The translations under genes were made by a program, and so were the position numbers. Under the pieces are notes generated by a model. The model had not been told where the DNA came from and did not search any database. It saw only the letters and a list, made by a program, of their open reading frames with translations. From Pseudoscleropodium purum (Eukaryota; Streptophyta; Bryopsida; Hypnales; Brachytheciaceae), in assembly GCA_963969395.1 (NCBI GenBank), contig OZ017802.1:8000501-8064500 (forward strand): DNA of 64,000 nt, written 5' to 3'. This document shows positions 1-11,233 of the stretch, piece after piece (the stretch's first letter is position 1; each line of letters opens with the position of its first letter).

Positions 1-1739
1 ATCATCCTTTTCTATAACCGCATGAATCACTAGCCTTCAAAATTGCAAAAGTAGTCATTGCAAGTCAAACTATTGTAGAAGATCTTCCCTTTCTAAAACA
101 ACTTTTTTGAGGATTAATAGTTGCATTTTTGTTCTATATAGTTAGATTCCTTGTCATCCATTGGATATAAAATGCCCGCCTCAGTGCTCAAAGATTAAAT
201 AAACTAGAGCAAGACCCATTGCTCAAATTTGATTTCCAATATTCCCTTACCAACAAGCTTAAATATATTATTCCATTTGATTGTGTGAATCTCAAAGAAT
301 TATCAAGACATCTTCATCTCATTTAAATGATAATAATCTTATTAACACTTGAGGTTTGTGTGTTTTACCAATCATTCAAGTGATACATTTACAATCAACT
401 TTCTTTAGTAGACCTTTGTCAAATTAATTTCTCTCTCTAAGGGTCTTTACACACCTACAACACAATGATAAGGCCTATCATTGTATTTAGCAAAAAAATA
501 TTATTTTGTTTTCATAGTATAGTAAGATTTTTCTTTAATTTCCAAACCTGAGTATGGTTTCTAATAGTGTAGTTCTAAACTAGGGTTTTCACAATTCATG
601 CATAACAATACTAAACTTTGGCTCTGAGTGACATGTTTAAAAGATTTAGGGTTTGAGGCTCCTTTGGTTGTGTTAGATGTGGCTCATTCATAATTGCAAG
701 GTTTAGCTTAATTTAGTTTAGTTTTGTGGGGAGGAGGTAGTGGAGTAGTTGTCCTTGCGGAGGTCGCCCGTATCTGCCATGAGATTCGCGAGAGTTCAGT
801 TGAAGATTGTGTTCAAAGTGCCTTGAAGGGGGATCGGTTGCATCCGAATGTGCATGGGGTTCATCGTTTGATGTAGAGAGTGTTGCACATTGTTGGAAGG
901 TTGTAAGAATCCTTGATAACAACAATCCATCCAAACGATAGTGAAGTGGTTTGATCTCATCATTGCAAAAAAATTTAGAAATTTTTGATGTGGCAATTTG
1001 CAACTTTTCTAATGTGTGCATATTGGTGTTGATGGGTGGTGTCGTTTGTGATGCAATAGAACTGATATGTTTCATTTTATGCAAGCAGATTAGCAATTGT
1101 GATCGGTTCCATTTTTGTACTCTATTAGTTCACTACACTTGTGATCGGTGAAGAATAATCTTGTTATTGAATAGATGGCATATGGCTATGTCTTAGAGGA
1201 TAGGTTGAAGAATACTATGTTGTCTAATTTGACTACATTTGGAAGTTGTTGGGTATTACATGAATGCCTTTCATGCAATAGATGATAGCTTTGCCACCGA
1301 ATTCAAAGAGATTGTTGAAATTTTGTGTACATTTGAGTTGAGGCAATTGGTGGTCTATGCCCAGCTTAAGGCAAGTAAACTAATAGGCATTGTAGATTTT
1401 TAGCAAAGAACTAGCAGCAAACCAGTGGAACTTGTCCAAATTGGAGAACCAACAAAAAAGCCCAATGACGTTTTGATCCCACTTAGGTGATAAAAGTCCT
1501 CTTTGTTCATTTTGTACTCAAAATGAAGTTTTCACAATGTTCACAAAGTCGAGAGAGGTAATTGCATTCATTACAGCACTTATCGTGCTCTTGTAAAATG
1601 TTTTGGTGGAGATGGCAAGGGCTTAGGAGGTTGGAGAAGAACAAGAATCAGGCTGTGAAATTGTTGCTCGTACATACAATGTACTAATGCAAATGCATCA
1701 GATTGTATCCTACCTTCTTTACAATTTCTGCATTGGTAA
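1..1739. other. AT-rich intergenic DNA, no gene recognised
   Basis: I see no supportable gene here. Short open frames around 710-1150 lie on both strands, have no recognisable motif and overlap each other, so I treat them as chance. The decayed Harbinger transposase that follows may have its lost N-terminal end and terminal repeat in this stretch, but I could not pin a terminus. Confidence 0.5.
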
Positions 1740-2837
1740 TGTAAGGATGTTGGTAGACAACAAATTAGAGTTTTGAATCAATCCATGATCAACAATTTGG
1801 TTTTTGATTTTTTTTTATGTACTAAATATGATGACTTGGGATGGAGTCAAAACTTTTGCATGACAAAGAAGACCATGTTCTAGTTAGCTGCAAGACTTCA
1901 ACCATTCATTCAAAGACATGATACTAAATTTCAAAAAGTTGTTCCAATTAGAGTGTAAACAACAATAGTTGTTTACAAGCTTGTTCAAGGAGCTCCTTTG
2001 TTGATAGTTTTTGAATTTTTTGCAATTGGCTTGTCGACAATATCAAAGGTGTTATGAGAAGTTGTGAATGCAATTAACATTGTTTCAAAAAAAAATCAAA
2101 TGGCCAAATTGAGAGCAAGCAGCTATCAACATGGAGGATTTCAAAGAATGGTGCAGCTTACTAGGGGTCATTGGTGCAATTGATGCCACACATTTTAGTA
2201 TCTTGAAACCAACATGTTTCTTTAAAGACTATTATTATTTTAAGACCAACGGCTATTGTCTTGTTTACTAAGTTGTTGTGAGTTGCCAAAAGAAATTCTT
2301 GGACATATTTGTTGCCTACCAAGAAGCTTAAATGATGTCAAGGTTCTTAGAAGATCAAAGCTATTTTCAAAAGTGCAAGAAAGAAACAGGCTTATTGATG
2401 GCTTGCCCATTGCAAAAGAAGGATTTTGACCTTATTTGTTGGGAAACAAAAGACATCCTTTACTCCCTTGGATTTTGACCCTACACAAAGAAGATAGATT
2501 AACTATATTTGAAGAATTGTATAACATGAAACATAAGCATGGCAAGAGTGTGGTGGAAAATACATTTGGAATCTTAAAGCAGTCATTTTGTGAGCTTGGA
2601 AAGAAATCTAAACTCCACATGACATCCTTATTGGATGTGGTTGTAGCATATTGCTATCTCCACAATTTGCTACTAGGACATGAAACTCATGAAATTGAAT
2701 GCCATCTGGAAACTTTGTGCATTAAAAGATTGGGTTTCAATAAATTTGGAGAAGATACAAAATCTAACATTCCACATGAACAAGAAGTCATTCAATTGTT
2801 GCAAGCTGAAACAATTCGACAAGATTTGGAGCTATAG
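1740..2837 (+). pseudogene. Decayed PIF/Harbinger-type transposase
   Basis: This is a relic of a PIF/Harbinger DDE transposase (DDE_Tnp_4 family), the nuclease that cuts and pastes these elements in the nucleus. Reading across frameshifts and stops, 1980-2080 gives the typical 'FxIGLSTISKVL' N-terminal pattern. Positions 2167-2200 give GAIDATHFSI, holding the first catalytic Asp. Near 2330 NDVKVLRRS holds the second Asp, and near 2455 LLPWILTLHKE is the family's 'PLLPWLLTPY' block. VENTFGILKQSF (about 2550-2585) holds the third acidic residue. The last 133 codons (2436-2834) are open and end in HNLLLG, matching the family's 'LHNIC' block. At least two frame changes and several stops before 2436 make it non-functional. 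The family assignment rests on motif order and is secure; the exact start is not. Confidence 0.8.
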
Positions 2838-2937
2838 CTTGGTAAACAACAAAACTTGATTTGATTACCAAAGTAAGTATAGCATCCACCAATTTTCTAA
2901 AATCTTTTTTCTTTTAGAAATATACTATCAAAAGCAA

Positions 2938-3830
2938 TTAGATGCCATTCTTATCTTTGACATCAATGATGTTATTTTGCAAAGAGTAGATTCTTTGAAG
3001 AAGCAATCTCTTCATTGCGGGCATCTCCATTTGCAAATACCAAGGTAGCATCCATAGTGTCAGCTGTAATATGTTGACCAATTCTTGTCTATAAAGGATA
3101 CATTGATGTTGCTTTGTAGGTAGGTGCAGTTCTATAGTTAGTTGTTGCTGTATAGGTTGGTGGAGCTTCACAATTAGTAGCTACACCATAGTTTGTAGGA
3201 CCTCTATAGGACTATTGAGATGGACCATAGGGAGGGTGAGTGTAATGGGTGTGAAAAGATGGGGGTTGCAGACTAGCGTTCAATACTTGTATAAGGTTAG
3301 CAAATCCTTGTACCAAATTTCCTTGGTTGGCATGAATCAAACAAGTATTTTCTTGAGTGACTAGATCATGCTCTTTGTTGTTTTTGAGTTGCTCATGAAA
3401 CATATCCCATTGTAACTTTGAATCTTTTTCATTCAATTTTCCTAGTGTGCTCATGAGCTTCTCTCCTGATGAATTAGTTGCTTTGGCAATCTTAGAATGG
3501 CTTGAAAGTAATTTTTGTTGTTGACCAATGTTGCTATATTTCCGGGTTATTTCTTGGAAAGATGCTTCAAAAGACAACAATAAGTTAATAGGACCTAGAG
3601 AGGTGCCAAGAAGACCTACAAAGGTCCCATTTGCATCCAAAGGTGACCCACACCTAATTTTCTATGGTGTAGTATTCAAAGTTGGAAGTATCACGCTTGT
3701 GTGGAATATTCTAGTCAAAGTTGGTGAAACTACTTTCAAAGTGAGTAGATTTTTCAAGAGAACTACCACTTGCAAAATTCAAAGAATGAGGTTAGAATGT
3801 AGTTATACTAGATAATATCAACCTACAAGT
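2938..3830 (-). pseudogene. Degraded second reading frame next to the Harbinger relic
   Basis: On the minus strand an open frame of 142 codons (3212-3640) is rich in Gln, Asn, Ser and Lys. Its middle (FEASFQEITRKYSNIGQQQK, then NEKDSKLQWDMFHEQLKNN) looks alpha-helical, and its tail is Pro/Tyr/His-rich (HTHYTHPPYGP). Further coding-like text in broken frames extends to about 3830 upstream and 2938 downstream. PIF/Harbinger elements usually carry a Myb/SANT-like DNA-binding protein gene beside the transposase, often in the opposite direction. Position and convergent orientation suit that role. I do not see a clear Myb tryptophan pattern, so the call is by context and could be wrong. Confidence 0.4.
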
Positions 3831-4019
3831 AAAGAGGGATTGTGGAAAACTGAGGAAACGAGCCTTCATTTAATTTAGGCTAATTTATAGTTTCATATTA
3901 TCAACTAGGAATGCTTGCATGTGTTGCATGTTGGAGTGCCCGACCTTTGCTAGAATGCTTGCATACATGGCAATGAAGTCTACCGTATTGTCTTCATCAA
4001 GTCATTTGAGATATCATAT

Positions 4020-4172
4020 TGGGCATGCTTTTTTTTATTTTACCACATTTTATATTAGGCTCGTCAATTATAACGGATTTTAGGTGAAGCCAATGCAAAT
4101 CCATTTCTTGTCAAATGTGGTGTTTGACCACGTTTTTTCTAATGCCTAAAAAAAGGTCATTTTCTTATAGTA
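4020..4172 (-). mobile_element. CACTA-element end fragment
   Basis: Reading the minus strand from 4172, the sequence starts TACTATAAGAAAATGAC. It continues through a block (CTAAAATCCGTTATAATTGA at about 4066-4085) that is almost identical to 13940-13960 inside the complete CACTA element at 13860-15103. The terminal CACTA is mutated to TACTA. The opposite end was not found, so this is a fragment or a badly decayed copy. Confidence 0.55.
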
Positions 4173-5489
4173 ATAGCTTTTCCATCCTTCAATTTTATTT
4201 CCCTTTATTGCTTTAATTTAGAGATGGTTTGCTTTAACTTTGCAATCAATAAGAAGTGAAAACCATGGTAACAAATCTAATGAGAATGTAGAGCCCTATG
4301 CAACAACTTACAACCAGGAACATCGACACAAACCATATTTTGAAATGAATTGAAGTTCCAAGTTGAAAGGTAAGATAGAGGAGTTTCAACCAATTGCTAT
4401 AAGTCACTATTGATTTCTCTTGTTATGACTTGCATCTAAGACAATTAAATTAATTGAAGGTATTTCTAGAATCAATTTCATGTTCCAAAAATTGATCATA
4501 CTATTGAGAAATATGATTGAAATAGGGCCAAATCATATGTTGTCAAAATTAGTGAAGAGCATTGTGTAAGAAGTCTACATTATTTTGAATCATTCCTCTA
4601 CTACTAACTTGTAGATTTCTATGTTCTTGATAACTAATAACTACTATGCATGTTCTTTACGTTTAGAATTTGCAAGAAGGAAAGATACTTGAACTGAGAC
4701 ATGAAAGTTGAAAACCGGACTAAAAAAGGCTATTGAACAAGACATTGTTAACAAGGAGGGTTTGTTCCTCAAAGCTTCGATCGACTTTGATGGAATCAAA
4801 CGGAGCTCTTCTCTATTCCACGTAAGTATTCTCTACTTGTGGGCTTTTACAACTTGGGTGTGTCAATTTAATAGAGTATACAACTTTGAAAGGAGGAAAT
4901 CAAAAGGGGATTTAACTAAAAAGTTCTTGTCCTTAATTGTCTCTTGGTAACAAAATCAGCTGTAACAGTTGACTTATTAAAGGATGCAAACAAGGAACAT
5001 GAAAAGTGTGATGTTTAGTAGAACATACCAGCATAAGGTGTCTAAGCTCGAAGCAAAGCCTCATCAGAATGATTTGTAAAATCTTCCTCATATTGCAACT
5101 CATTAGGCTTGTAGATACCATCTCTAGGATGACTTAGGTCATGAGTATGTAGTGGATTCATAATTGGTTTCCTTGCTGTACCATTCATCAATGTTATCGT
5201 AATTTTCCTTCTAGAAATTGAAAGGAAGATGCAGTTCAGTGCGTTGCTAACAACTCATTGTCTAGTAAGAGTTGATGCCACTTGTTTTGTGACAATCAAA
5301 TTTTTTTATAATCTACTAATAGTATACTCTATTTGGCTTTGCATGCCAATGAGTCTCTATTGCATTCTATTAGTTCACCACAGATTTCCAATACTCTTGC
5401 CAAAATTTGGGTCCATTGTTTTTTTTTTATGGTGCATCAGATTGGATTCATTCTGGTTTTTGAAGTCATCCAAAAATTTCTCATACTTG
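4173..5489. other. Intergenic DNA, nothing recognised
   Basis: No coding motif, RNA gene or repeat boundary could be supported. Short open frames at 4708-4950 and 5229-5495 have hydrophobic, composition-driven translations and no family features. Confidence 0.4.
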
Positions 5490-5497
5490 GCTTAGAT

Positions 5498-5831
5498 CAG
5501 GGTTGACGAATCTCTACGTCCGCCCCAAAATAGTGTCCGTAACTTGGACGTCCGGACGCCAGGGACGCAGCGTCCCTCCCGCCGTCGGAAGGCGGACGGG
5601 TGGGGCGGACGGGGGTGGACGGGGCGAACAGGCAGACGGGTGGAGGCGGACGGAGCGGACGGGTGGACGGACGGGGGCGGACATGACGGGGCTGACAGAC
5701 GCGAGCGGACGGACGGGCGAACGAGCAAGCGGGGCGGACAGGGCGGACGGCGTCCGCGAATGTCAGCGGACGCTACGGACACAACGTCCACGTCCGGACG
5801 TCCCGGACGTCCGATCGTCCTATCAACCTTG
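5498..5831 (+). mobile_element. GC-rich non-autonomous hAT-type element (copy 1)
   Basis: The element starts CAGGGTTGAC (5498) and ends ATCAACCTTG (5831), imperfect inverted ends. It is flanked by a perfect 8-bp duplication GCTTAGAT (5490-5497 and 5832-5839). CAGGG ends with 8-bp duplications are the hAT superfamily signature. The body is strikingly GC-rich against an AT-rich background. About 100 bp at each side are shared with the 240-bp copy at 8884-9123 (which lies in the opposite orientation), and the centre (about 5590-5755) is a variable tract of GGGCGGAC/GGACGG units. The long open frames on both strands here follow from the missing stop codons in a GC-rich repeat and are not genes. 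Confidence 0.85.
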
Positions 5832-5839
5832 GCTTAGAT

Positions 5840-8289
5840 TAGTGCACATATTTCAACTTGTGTCTAGTTGGACTGCCATTCCTTGCGAAGACGCTTGGTA
5901 GGACAAGTAAGGGCTTTTGGATTTTGTGGATTGGGTTTTCCTACAATCGTAGGACTAGATGATGTTGCACAGGCATTAGGCGGAGCTTTGATCTTCCCTT
6001 TTAATGTTGCAGATGACTAGGTACGTCATTCAATCATGCTCCTTTTATCATTGGACAATCTAATGATGCCTACATTTGGATTCAGGTTTAATAAGCTATA
6101 GAGTGTTTCATTCCTACAAGATTACAAGTACTAATGAACCACAAGCAAGCATTTTTTTCTTAATATAGCAAGTGCAAATGGAGGCAATTGTAAGATTGAT
6201 ATAATTTGTAAGCAACTCTTTTTTTGTCTCTCATAATTCTTTAATTTCCATAGCAAGAACTAACCTGAAAATTTAGAGATCAATTAGGATGCAATTTAAT
6301 CAACTCAACTCAATTCTTACTTTTTGTATCCTCTGAGTTTGTAGAAGCTATAGCTACAACTGCAAAAGCATTCGCACAATTGCTAATCCTTGTTCCCATT
6401 TTGTAGCTAAACTTGCCATGGATAACACACTAAAGAATCGAAACAAGAACGCCAAAAAGACCAAGAGTTAAATTGTTTGGCTTAGTGTAGCTTGATCACC
6501 CTCACGCACTCAAGAATTGCAAAAGAACGATACAAATGGCACAAGAATTGGTGCAAGAACAAGTAGTAAGATCAATCTAGAATCATGCAAGAAAGAGAAA
6601 GGGAGCAAAAAAGCTATTGTACCACTTGAGCAAGAAAGAAAAAGGCGGGGGGACTACATCTTTAGTTAACAATGACACTTCTTCTTTCAAATCTAGACAA
6701 AGGTAAGATTTCACAACTAAATCTTCAAATGGTAAAAACCCTGCCATATTTGGTAGTGTTCCAGAAATACTGTTCAAATGCTCCGCCAAAAATAGGTTTG
6801 GTAGTGTTACATGTTAGGCTTGGTAACATAGTGTGAATGCAAAAGTAATTTGAATGTGCAGATACGGAGTTAACACTACTACACGACCATCACACATCAT
6901 CTTGCTTCAATTAATTTTAATTAGTACAAATACATCCCACCATACAAACAATAAGAACTCCAAGCCTTCAGTCCATTCAATTTAAATTTTCAATTTTAAC
7001 ATTCAACCACTCAATGACTCTTTATAATTACAAGGTAATCGTAATTAGGATAGCCAACCCATTTCTAACCACTTAAACAATTATGTATATTTGGAATGCG
7101 AGTTTTTTGAATTTGAAATTTTTTCCATGTATAAAAATAGAGTTTGGAAGGATTATCTATTTTTCCAGAATTTTATTACACAAAACATAATTAGTATGAA
7201 TTTTTAGTGGAAGATTCCCTTTGACCTATAATAGTGATATAGACCTTTTTATTTTTGACTATAGGTTGATAGCAAAATCAACCAAGGATTGGTTGCAATA
7301 TTGTAGGTCTTGCAACTAGTAGTTATGCACCACAATCAATAATCCACCACTAGTAATGGAATTCACAAGTTTGAAATTGCACAATAGAAAATTTTAATGT
7401 TCCAACTGAGAGCTTCCCAAGCACAAGAAAATCTACCTAAATACTTAAAGAAGATACACTAGTTCAAATTGAAAAGTCACAATTTAGTTTCAACCCCTCT
7501 TGGACCTTGCCTAGTTGAACCGGTTACAATCTATTTGTTCTATTTGCCTTTGTATTAGTAATTACTACAATTTGCCTTACTCAAATAGAAACAAGCTAGC
7601 ATTTCTATTGCTTTAATTCCCATTGCAGAACCAATTAGAGTTAAAATTGGAAAAATTAGTTTGTCTACAACAACACATCATTTACTTTTATTTGTACATT
7701 TGTTGATGATTGGGTATATAATAGTAAGTATGCAATAGAATCAAATAAACAATCTCTTATATTATGTTTGTAAAATGTATTTCTTCGGAGATTATAACAT
7801 TTCAATTTATCATTTCAATTTGCCATTTTATATAAACATATATATGATTTTAAAATGAGTTATCTTAACATCTCAAATACAAAAATTTCTAAGAATTGTA
7901 TTCACCTATATAATTGCTAAAAGTACAAAAGTACAAATATATTTGCAAACAATGCAAAGCAATATAAAATTCTTAGTTTGATAAAAATAACTATTGAATT
8001 GAAATTCAAATAAAAGTCAAAGACAATCACTTCTTGTTTTCCTTATCAACTATATTATTCAACTTTTGGGAGACATTTTGATGGAAGTGTGATATGGATG
8101 GACGAACATCTCTATTAGATTTCAAAAATAGAACATAGAGACAAAATCTAATCAAAATTTTTGAAGAATGCCTAAACAAAAATAAACAATTATTCTACCA
8201 AACTCAATGAGATTGTAAAATTATAGGAAAAAACATGGCAAAATTGGAAAAAACAACGGAAAAGATATATTCATTGTAAAGCCAATATG
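5840..8289. other. AT-rich intergenic DNA with one dispersed repeat
   Basis: I found no gene. Positions 7120-7262 are a diverged direct repeat of 16749-16893: both contain CATGTATAxAAATAGA, TTTGGAAGGATT and AGTGATATA in the same order. The rest shows no structure I can support. Confidence 0.4.
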
Positions 8290-8389
8290 ATATAGGACAA
8301 GGTTGACAAGATGTCTATACGCGGACGTTGGGTCCGCAACGTTTGATGACATTCAAAAAAATATTTTTTCCCCCCGTCAACCTTACCTA

Positions 8390-9230
8390 TTTGCCATGCC
8401 ATCTATAAGATCTAATGGCTCAAATTTGTTTGCATTTGCTATCCACTAGATTTGATGGCCTATTGGCCTAGATTTGCCTGGCAGACGGGGGCGGATAGTG
8501 TTTTTGGAAGGCGGACGATAGCCAAAAAAAAATTCTTTATCTTTTTTTTTTGTCTGCCTCGTTTGTCCACCAACTCTGTCTGCTATGCCGTCCACAAGAT
8601 CTAACGGCTTAGATTTGTTTGCATTTGCTATTTGCAAGATCTAAAGGCCTAGATCTATCCAGCGGACGGGGCGAACAATGCCATCAAAAGGTAGGCGGCA
8701 TCCAAAATATGTATATTTGCTGTTCGCCATGCCTTCTACTAGATTGAATGGCTTGAATCTATTCGCATTTGTTGTCTGCTAGATCTGATGGCCTAAATTT
8801 GTCTGATGGAAGGTGGATGATAGCAAAAAAAAAACAAAAAACTTTGCCGTTTGCCACAACTGTCCGCTAGCCTTGTTCGCCATCAGGGTTGACAGGACGG
8901 TTGAACGTCCGGGACGTCCGGACACGAACGCTATGTCTGCAGCGTCCGCTGACATTCGCGGACGCCGTCCACCCCGTCTCGCCCTGTCCACCCCGCCCAT
9001 CCGCCTTCCGACGACGGGAGGGACGCTGTGTCTGCTGGCGTCCGTGCGGACGAACGTCCGACCCTCCAGACGTCTGGGTTACGGACGCCTTTTTCGGGCG
9101 GACGTAGAGATTCGTCAACCCTGTTCACCATGTAGTTCGTAAGATCTGACAACTCAAATATGTCCACATTTGCCATCCACAAGATCTGATAATGTAGATT
9201 TGTCTAGTAGATAGGGTGGATAGGGCAGAC
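8390..9230 (+). repeat. Degenerate tandem repeat, left block
   Basis: A diverged unit recurs near 8392, 8580, 8727 and 9128. Its core reads GATCTAATGG..CTAGAT..TTTG, then GCGGACGGGGCGGAC, then an A-run. Consecutive units near 8598 and 8741 are about 143 bp apart, and each unit contains two copies of the GATCT-ATGGC core. The array is interrupted by the 240-bp element at 8884-9123. The same unit reappears near 10897 and 11038 (about 141 bp apart). Confidence 0.6.
8884..9123 (-). mobile_element. GC-rich non-autonomous hAT-type element (copy 2, nested)
   Basis: It begins CAGGGTTGAC (8884) and ends GTCAACCCTG (9123), perfect 10-bp inverted ends. The flanks are TTCGCCAT (8876-8883) and TTCACCAT (9124-9131), an 8-bp duplication with one later change. 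Read on the minus strand it parallels copy 1 at 5498-5831: the ~100-bp sides are conserved (for example GACGAATCTCTACGTCCGCC and GCGTCCGCGAATGTCAGCGG) and the central GGACGG tract is much shorter. It lies inside the larger element with the same ends, so it inserted into a relative. Confidence 0.85.
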
Positions 9231-9249
9231 AAGTGGGTGGATGGGTCAG

Positions 9250-9550
9250 TCGAGCGGATGGGGTGGTCAAGTGGTCCAAGCGGATGGACAAACGCCAATC
9301 TAAACCAACATAAATCTTCTTTTGTCAATGGTGGCCTCAATTTTTGGAATTTTGAGGAGTGTAATATACCACTAGAAAGGTATTTCTAAGACCTTTACAA
9401 TGGTATGTTACAAGCCCCCAAACTCCAAAAACTCATATTGCAAATGACAGAAAAAGGTCGTAGCAAATGCATTTTCAATGTCATAGTAGTTGTCTGTCCA
9501 ACCGTCTACTTGGTGGACGGGCGGACGCCAATCCAAACCAATAGAAAAAC
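9250..9550 (+). repeat. Inverted-pair segment A
   Basis: The segment CAATCTAAACCAACA..GGCCTCAATTTTTGGAA..GTGTAATATACCA..TTTACAATGGTATGTTAC is repeated in inverted orientation at 10450-10750. Each copy also contains a small internal palindrome around the two GTAATATACCA-like arms. Both lie within the 2.9-kb hAT-type element. Confidence 0.6.
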
Positions 9551-9618
9551 TTTTTTTGTTGGTTTGGATTGGTGTCTGCCATCTATCATTTGACCAACCA
9601 TCCGCCAAGCGGATGGGC

Positions 9619-9761
9619 AAATATTTTGAGAACAATAAAGGCTTGAAAATACTAATTATATGAATTCTTTTATTACATGTCCCATAGGTTTATTAGGTTG
9701 AGCTATCAAAAAGAATTCATATAATTAGTATTTTGAAGTCCTTATTGTTTTCAAAATATTC
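9619..9761. repeat. Foldback hairpin, 53-nt arms
   Basis: Arm 9619-9671 and arm 9709-9761 are reverse complements with only about five mismatches over 53 nt. Both contain AAAAGAATTCATATAATTAG in one orientation. The loop is about 37 nt. It sits inside the larger hAT-type element between the two inverted ~300-bp segments. It could be a tiny foldback element or the centre of the larger palindromic structure. Confidence 0.8.
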
Positions 9762-10449
9762 ATTTCATGTATTAAATTACATTTCTAATTTGTTTGTGAT
9801 TTTAAATCAACTACATCCTATGAAAATGGACTAAAATATATTTAAAGTGGTTATATACAAGCCCATATAATACAAAAGTTTCAAACCAAAGAGTAAGAAT
9901 AAAACTTACACATGTATAAATGATTTTGTCAAAATTTATCATAAATGTTAAATCATTTTTAGTAGCATCGTCAATAGAATAAAAAATAATACAATTGCTT
10001 GTACTATGTAGAGCTTGGTGTTTCAATCTCTCAATATATTTTTCAACAAACTTAAATAAACACTTTAAATTATAATTGCATGTTCTACATTTGAACAATT
10101 GCAACAAAATAAGAGATGAATTGATGAAGAAAAAACAAAATCACATTCAAAACATCAAAAAATAAGTCATTAAGATCTATATATGTAGTACTTTCTAATA
10201 ATTTCATTTTAAACAAAATTGAAGGTGAAACGTATTCCAGAGTCTACATGTTGCATCAATAATTTTTTTAATTTTATAAGCAATGTAAAATTTAGCATTA
10301 GGGTGTAGGGTTGAAGTTAGGGTTTAGGGTATAGAATTTGCAATTTCAAATGCATAGAAACTTATATAAATTACATATTCATACATGCATGATATATGAA
10401 ATATGTGTTGCATTAAGTAAAATTTAGAAAGTAAATCCATAATTTTTAG

Positions 10450-10750
10450 AATCCAATGTTTTAATAAATGTAGGATAGCCAAGCAAACAGTAGGACAGAA
10501 GCTCACTAAGCACTTGTAGCTAGCTTCATTTTCCATTTGCAATCTGATTTTTTGGAATTTGAAGGTGTGTAATATATCATTTGAAAGCTGTTTCTGAGAC
10601 CTTTCCAATGGTATATTACACGCCTCAAAATTCCAAAAATTGAGGCCGCGAATGACAAATGAAGTTTTTTGTTGGTTTGGATTGGCATTTGCTTGTCCAC
10701 CATCCGCCATCCGCCCATGTGCTGTCCACCTAGTTGTTTGCTCAATCACC
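10450..10750 (-). repeat. Inverted-pair segment B
   Basis: This is the inverted partner of 9250-9550: the reverse complement reads CCAATCCAAACCAACA..GGCCTCAATTTTTGGAA..GTGTAATATACCATTGGAAAGG. The open frames on the minus strand here (10324-10749) are products of this repeat and show no protein family. Confidence 0.6.
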
Positions 10751-11233
10751 CATCCGATTATTGGACGTGATTTTCAAAAAAACAAATATTTGGGATAATT
10801 CTAGCGGATGAGGTGGATAGTGCTGTCTAAAGGTAGGTAGAAACAAATTTTTTTTAAAAACTTTTTTTTGCTATATGCCCATTCATTCACCAGATTTGAC
10901 GGCTCAAATCTACTCGCATCTGCTGTTTGCATGATCTAATGGCCTAGATCTCTCTAGCAAATGGGGCGAACGATAGCAAAAAAAATTTAGTAGTCCATCA
11001 TGTCCATCTACATCGAACATCCACTATGCCATCCACCAAATTTGACAGCTTTGATCTGTCCACATTTGCCATCCGTGAGATCTAACAACTTAGATCTGTC
11101 TAGCGGACCGGGTAGAGGGCAACCAAAAAAAATTGTCGTCTACTTGTGGACATTGCAGATGCTATGGACGGATGTCTAGATTTCGGACGTTAATTTGCCT
11201 TGGATGTTCTAATTTGTCAACTCTAATATAGGA

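Larger units (their letters stand above)
8298..11225. mobile_element. 2.9-kb composite hAT-type element
   Basis: The left end CAAGGTTGAC (8298) and right end GTCAACTCTA (11225) are inverted and match the ends of the small GC-rich copies. They are flanked by a perfect 8-bp duplication ATATAGGA (8290-8297 and 11226-11233). Inside are a degenerate repeat array, the nested 240-bp GC-rich copy (8884-9123), an inverted pair of ~300-bp segments (about 9250-9550 against 10450-10750) and a hairpin (9619-9761). No transposase reading frame is present, so it would depend on an enzyme supplied elsewhere. An alternative is independent insertions that only look paired, but the exact 8-bp duplication argues for one element. 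Confidence 0.72.

Noticed and set aside
5492..5901. Open frames of about 100-130 codons on both strands rich in Arg, Gly and Pro
   Set aside because: They lie in the GC-rich repeat core of a transposable element. The same stretch is open in several frames on both strands, which is a composition effect.
10298..10330. Telomere-like TTAGGG/TTTAGGG words
   Set aside because: Only three or four imperfect units in AT-rich DNA; too few to call an interstitial telomere tract.
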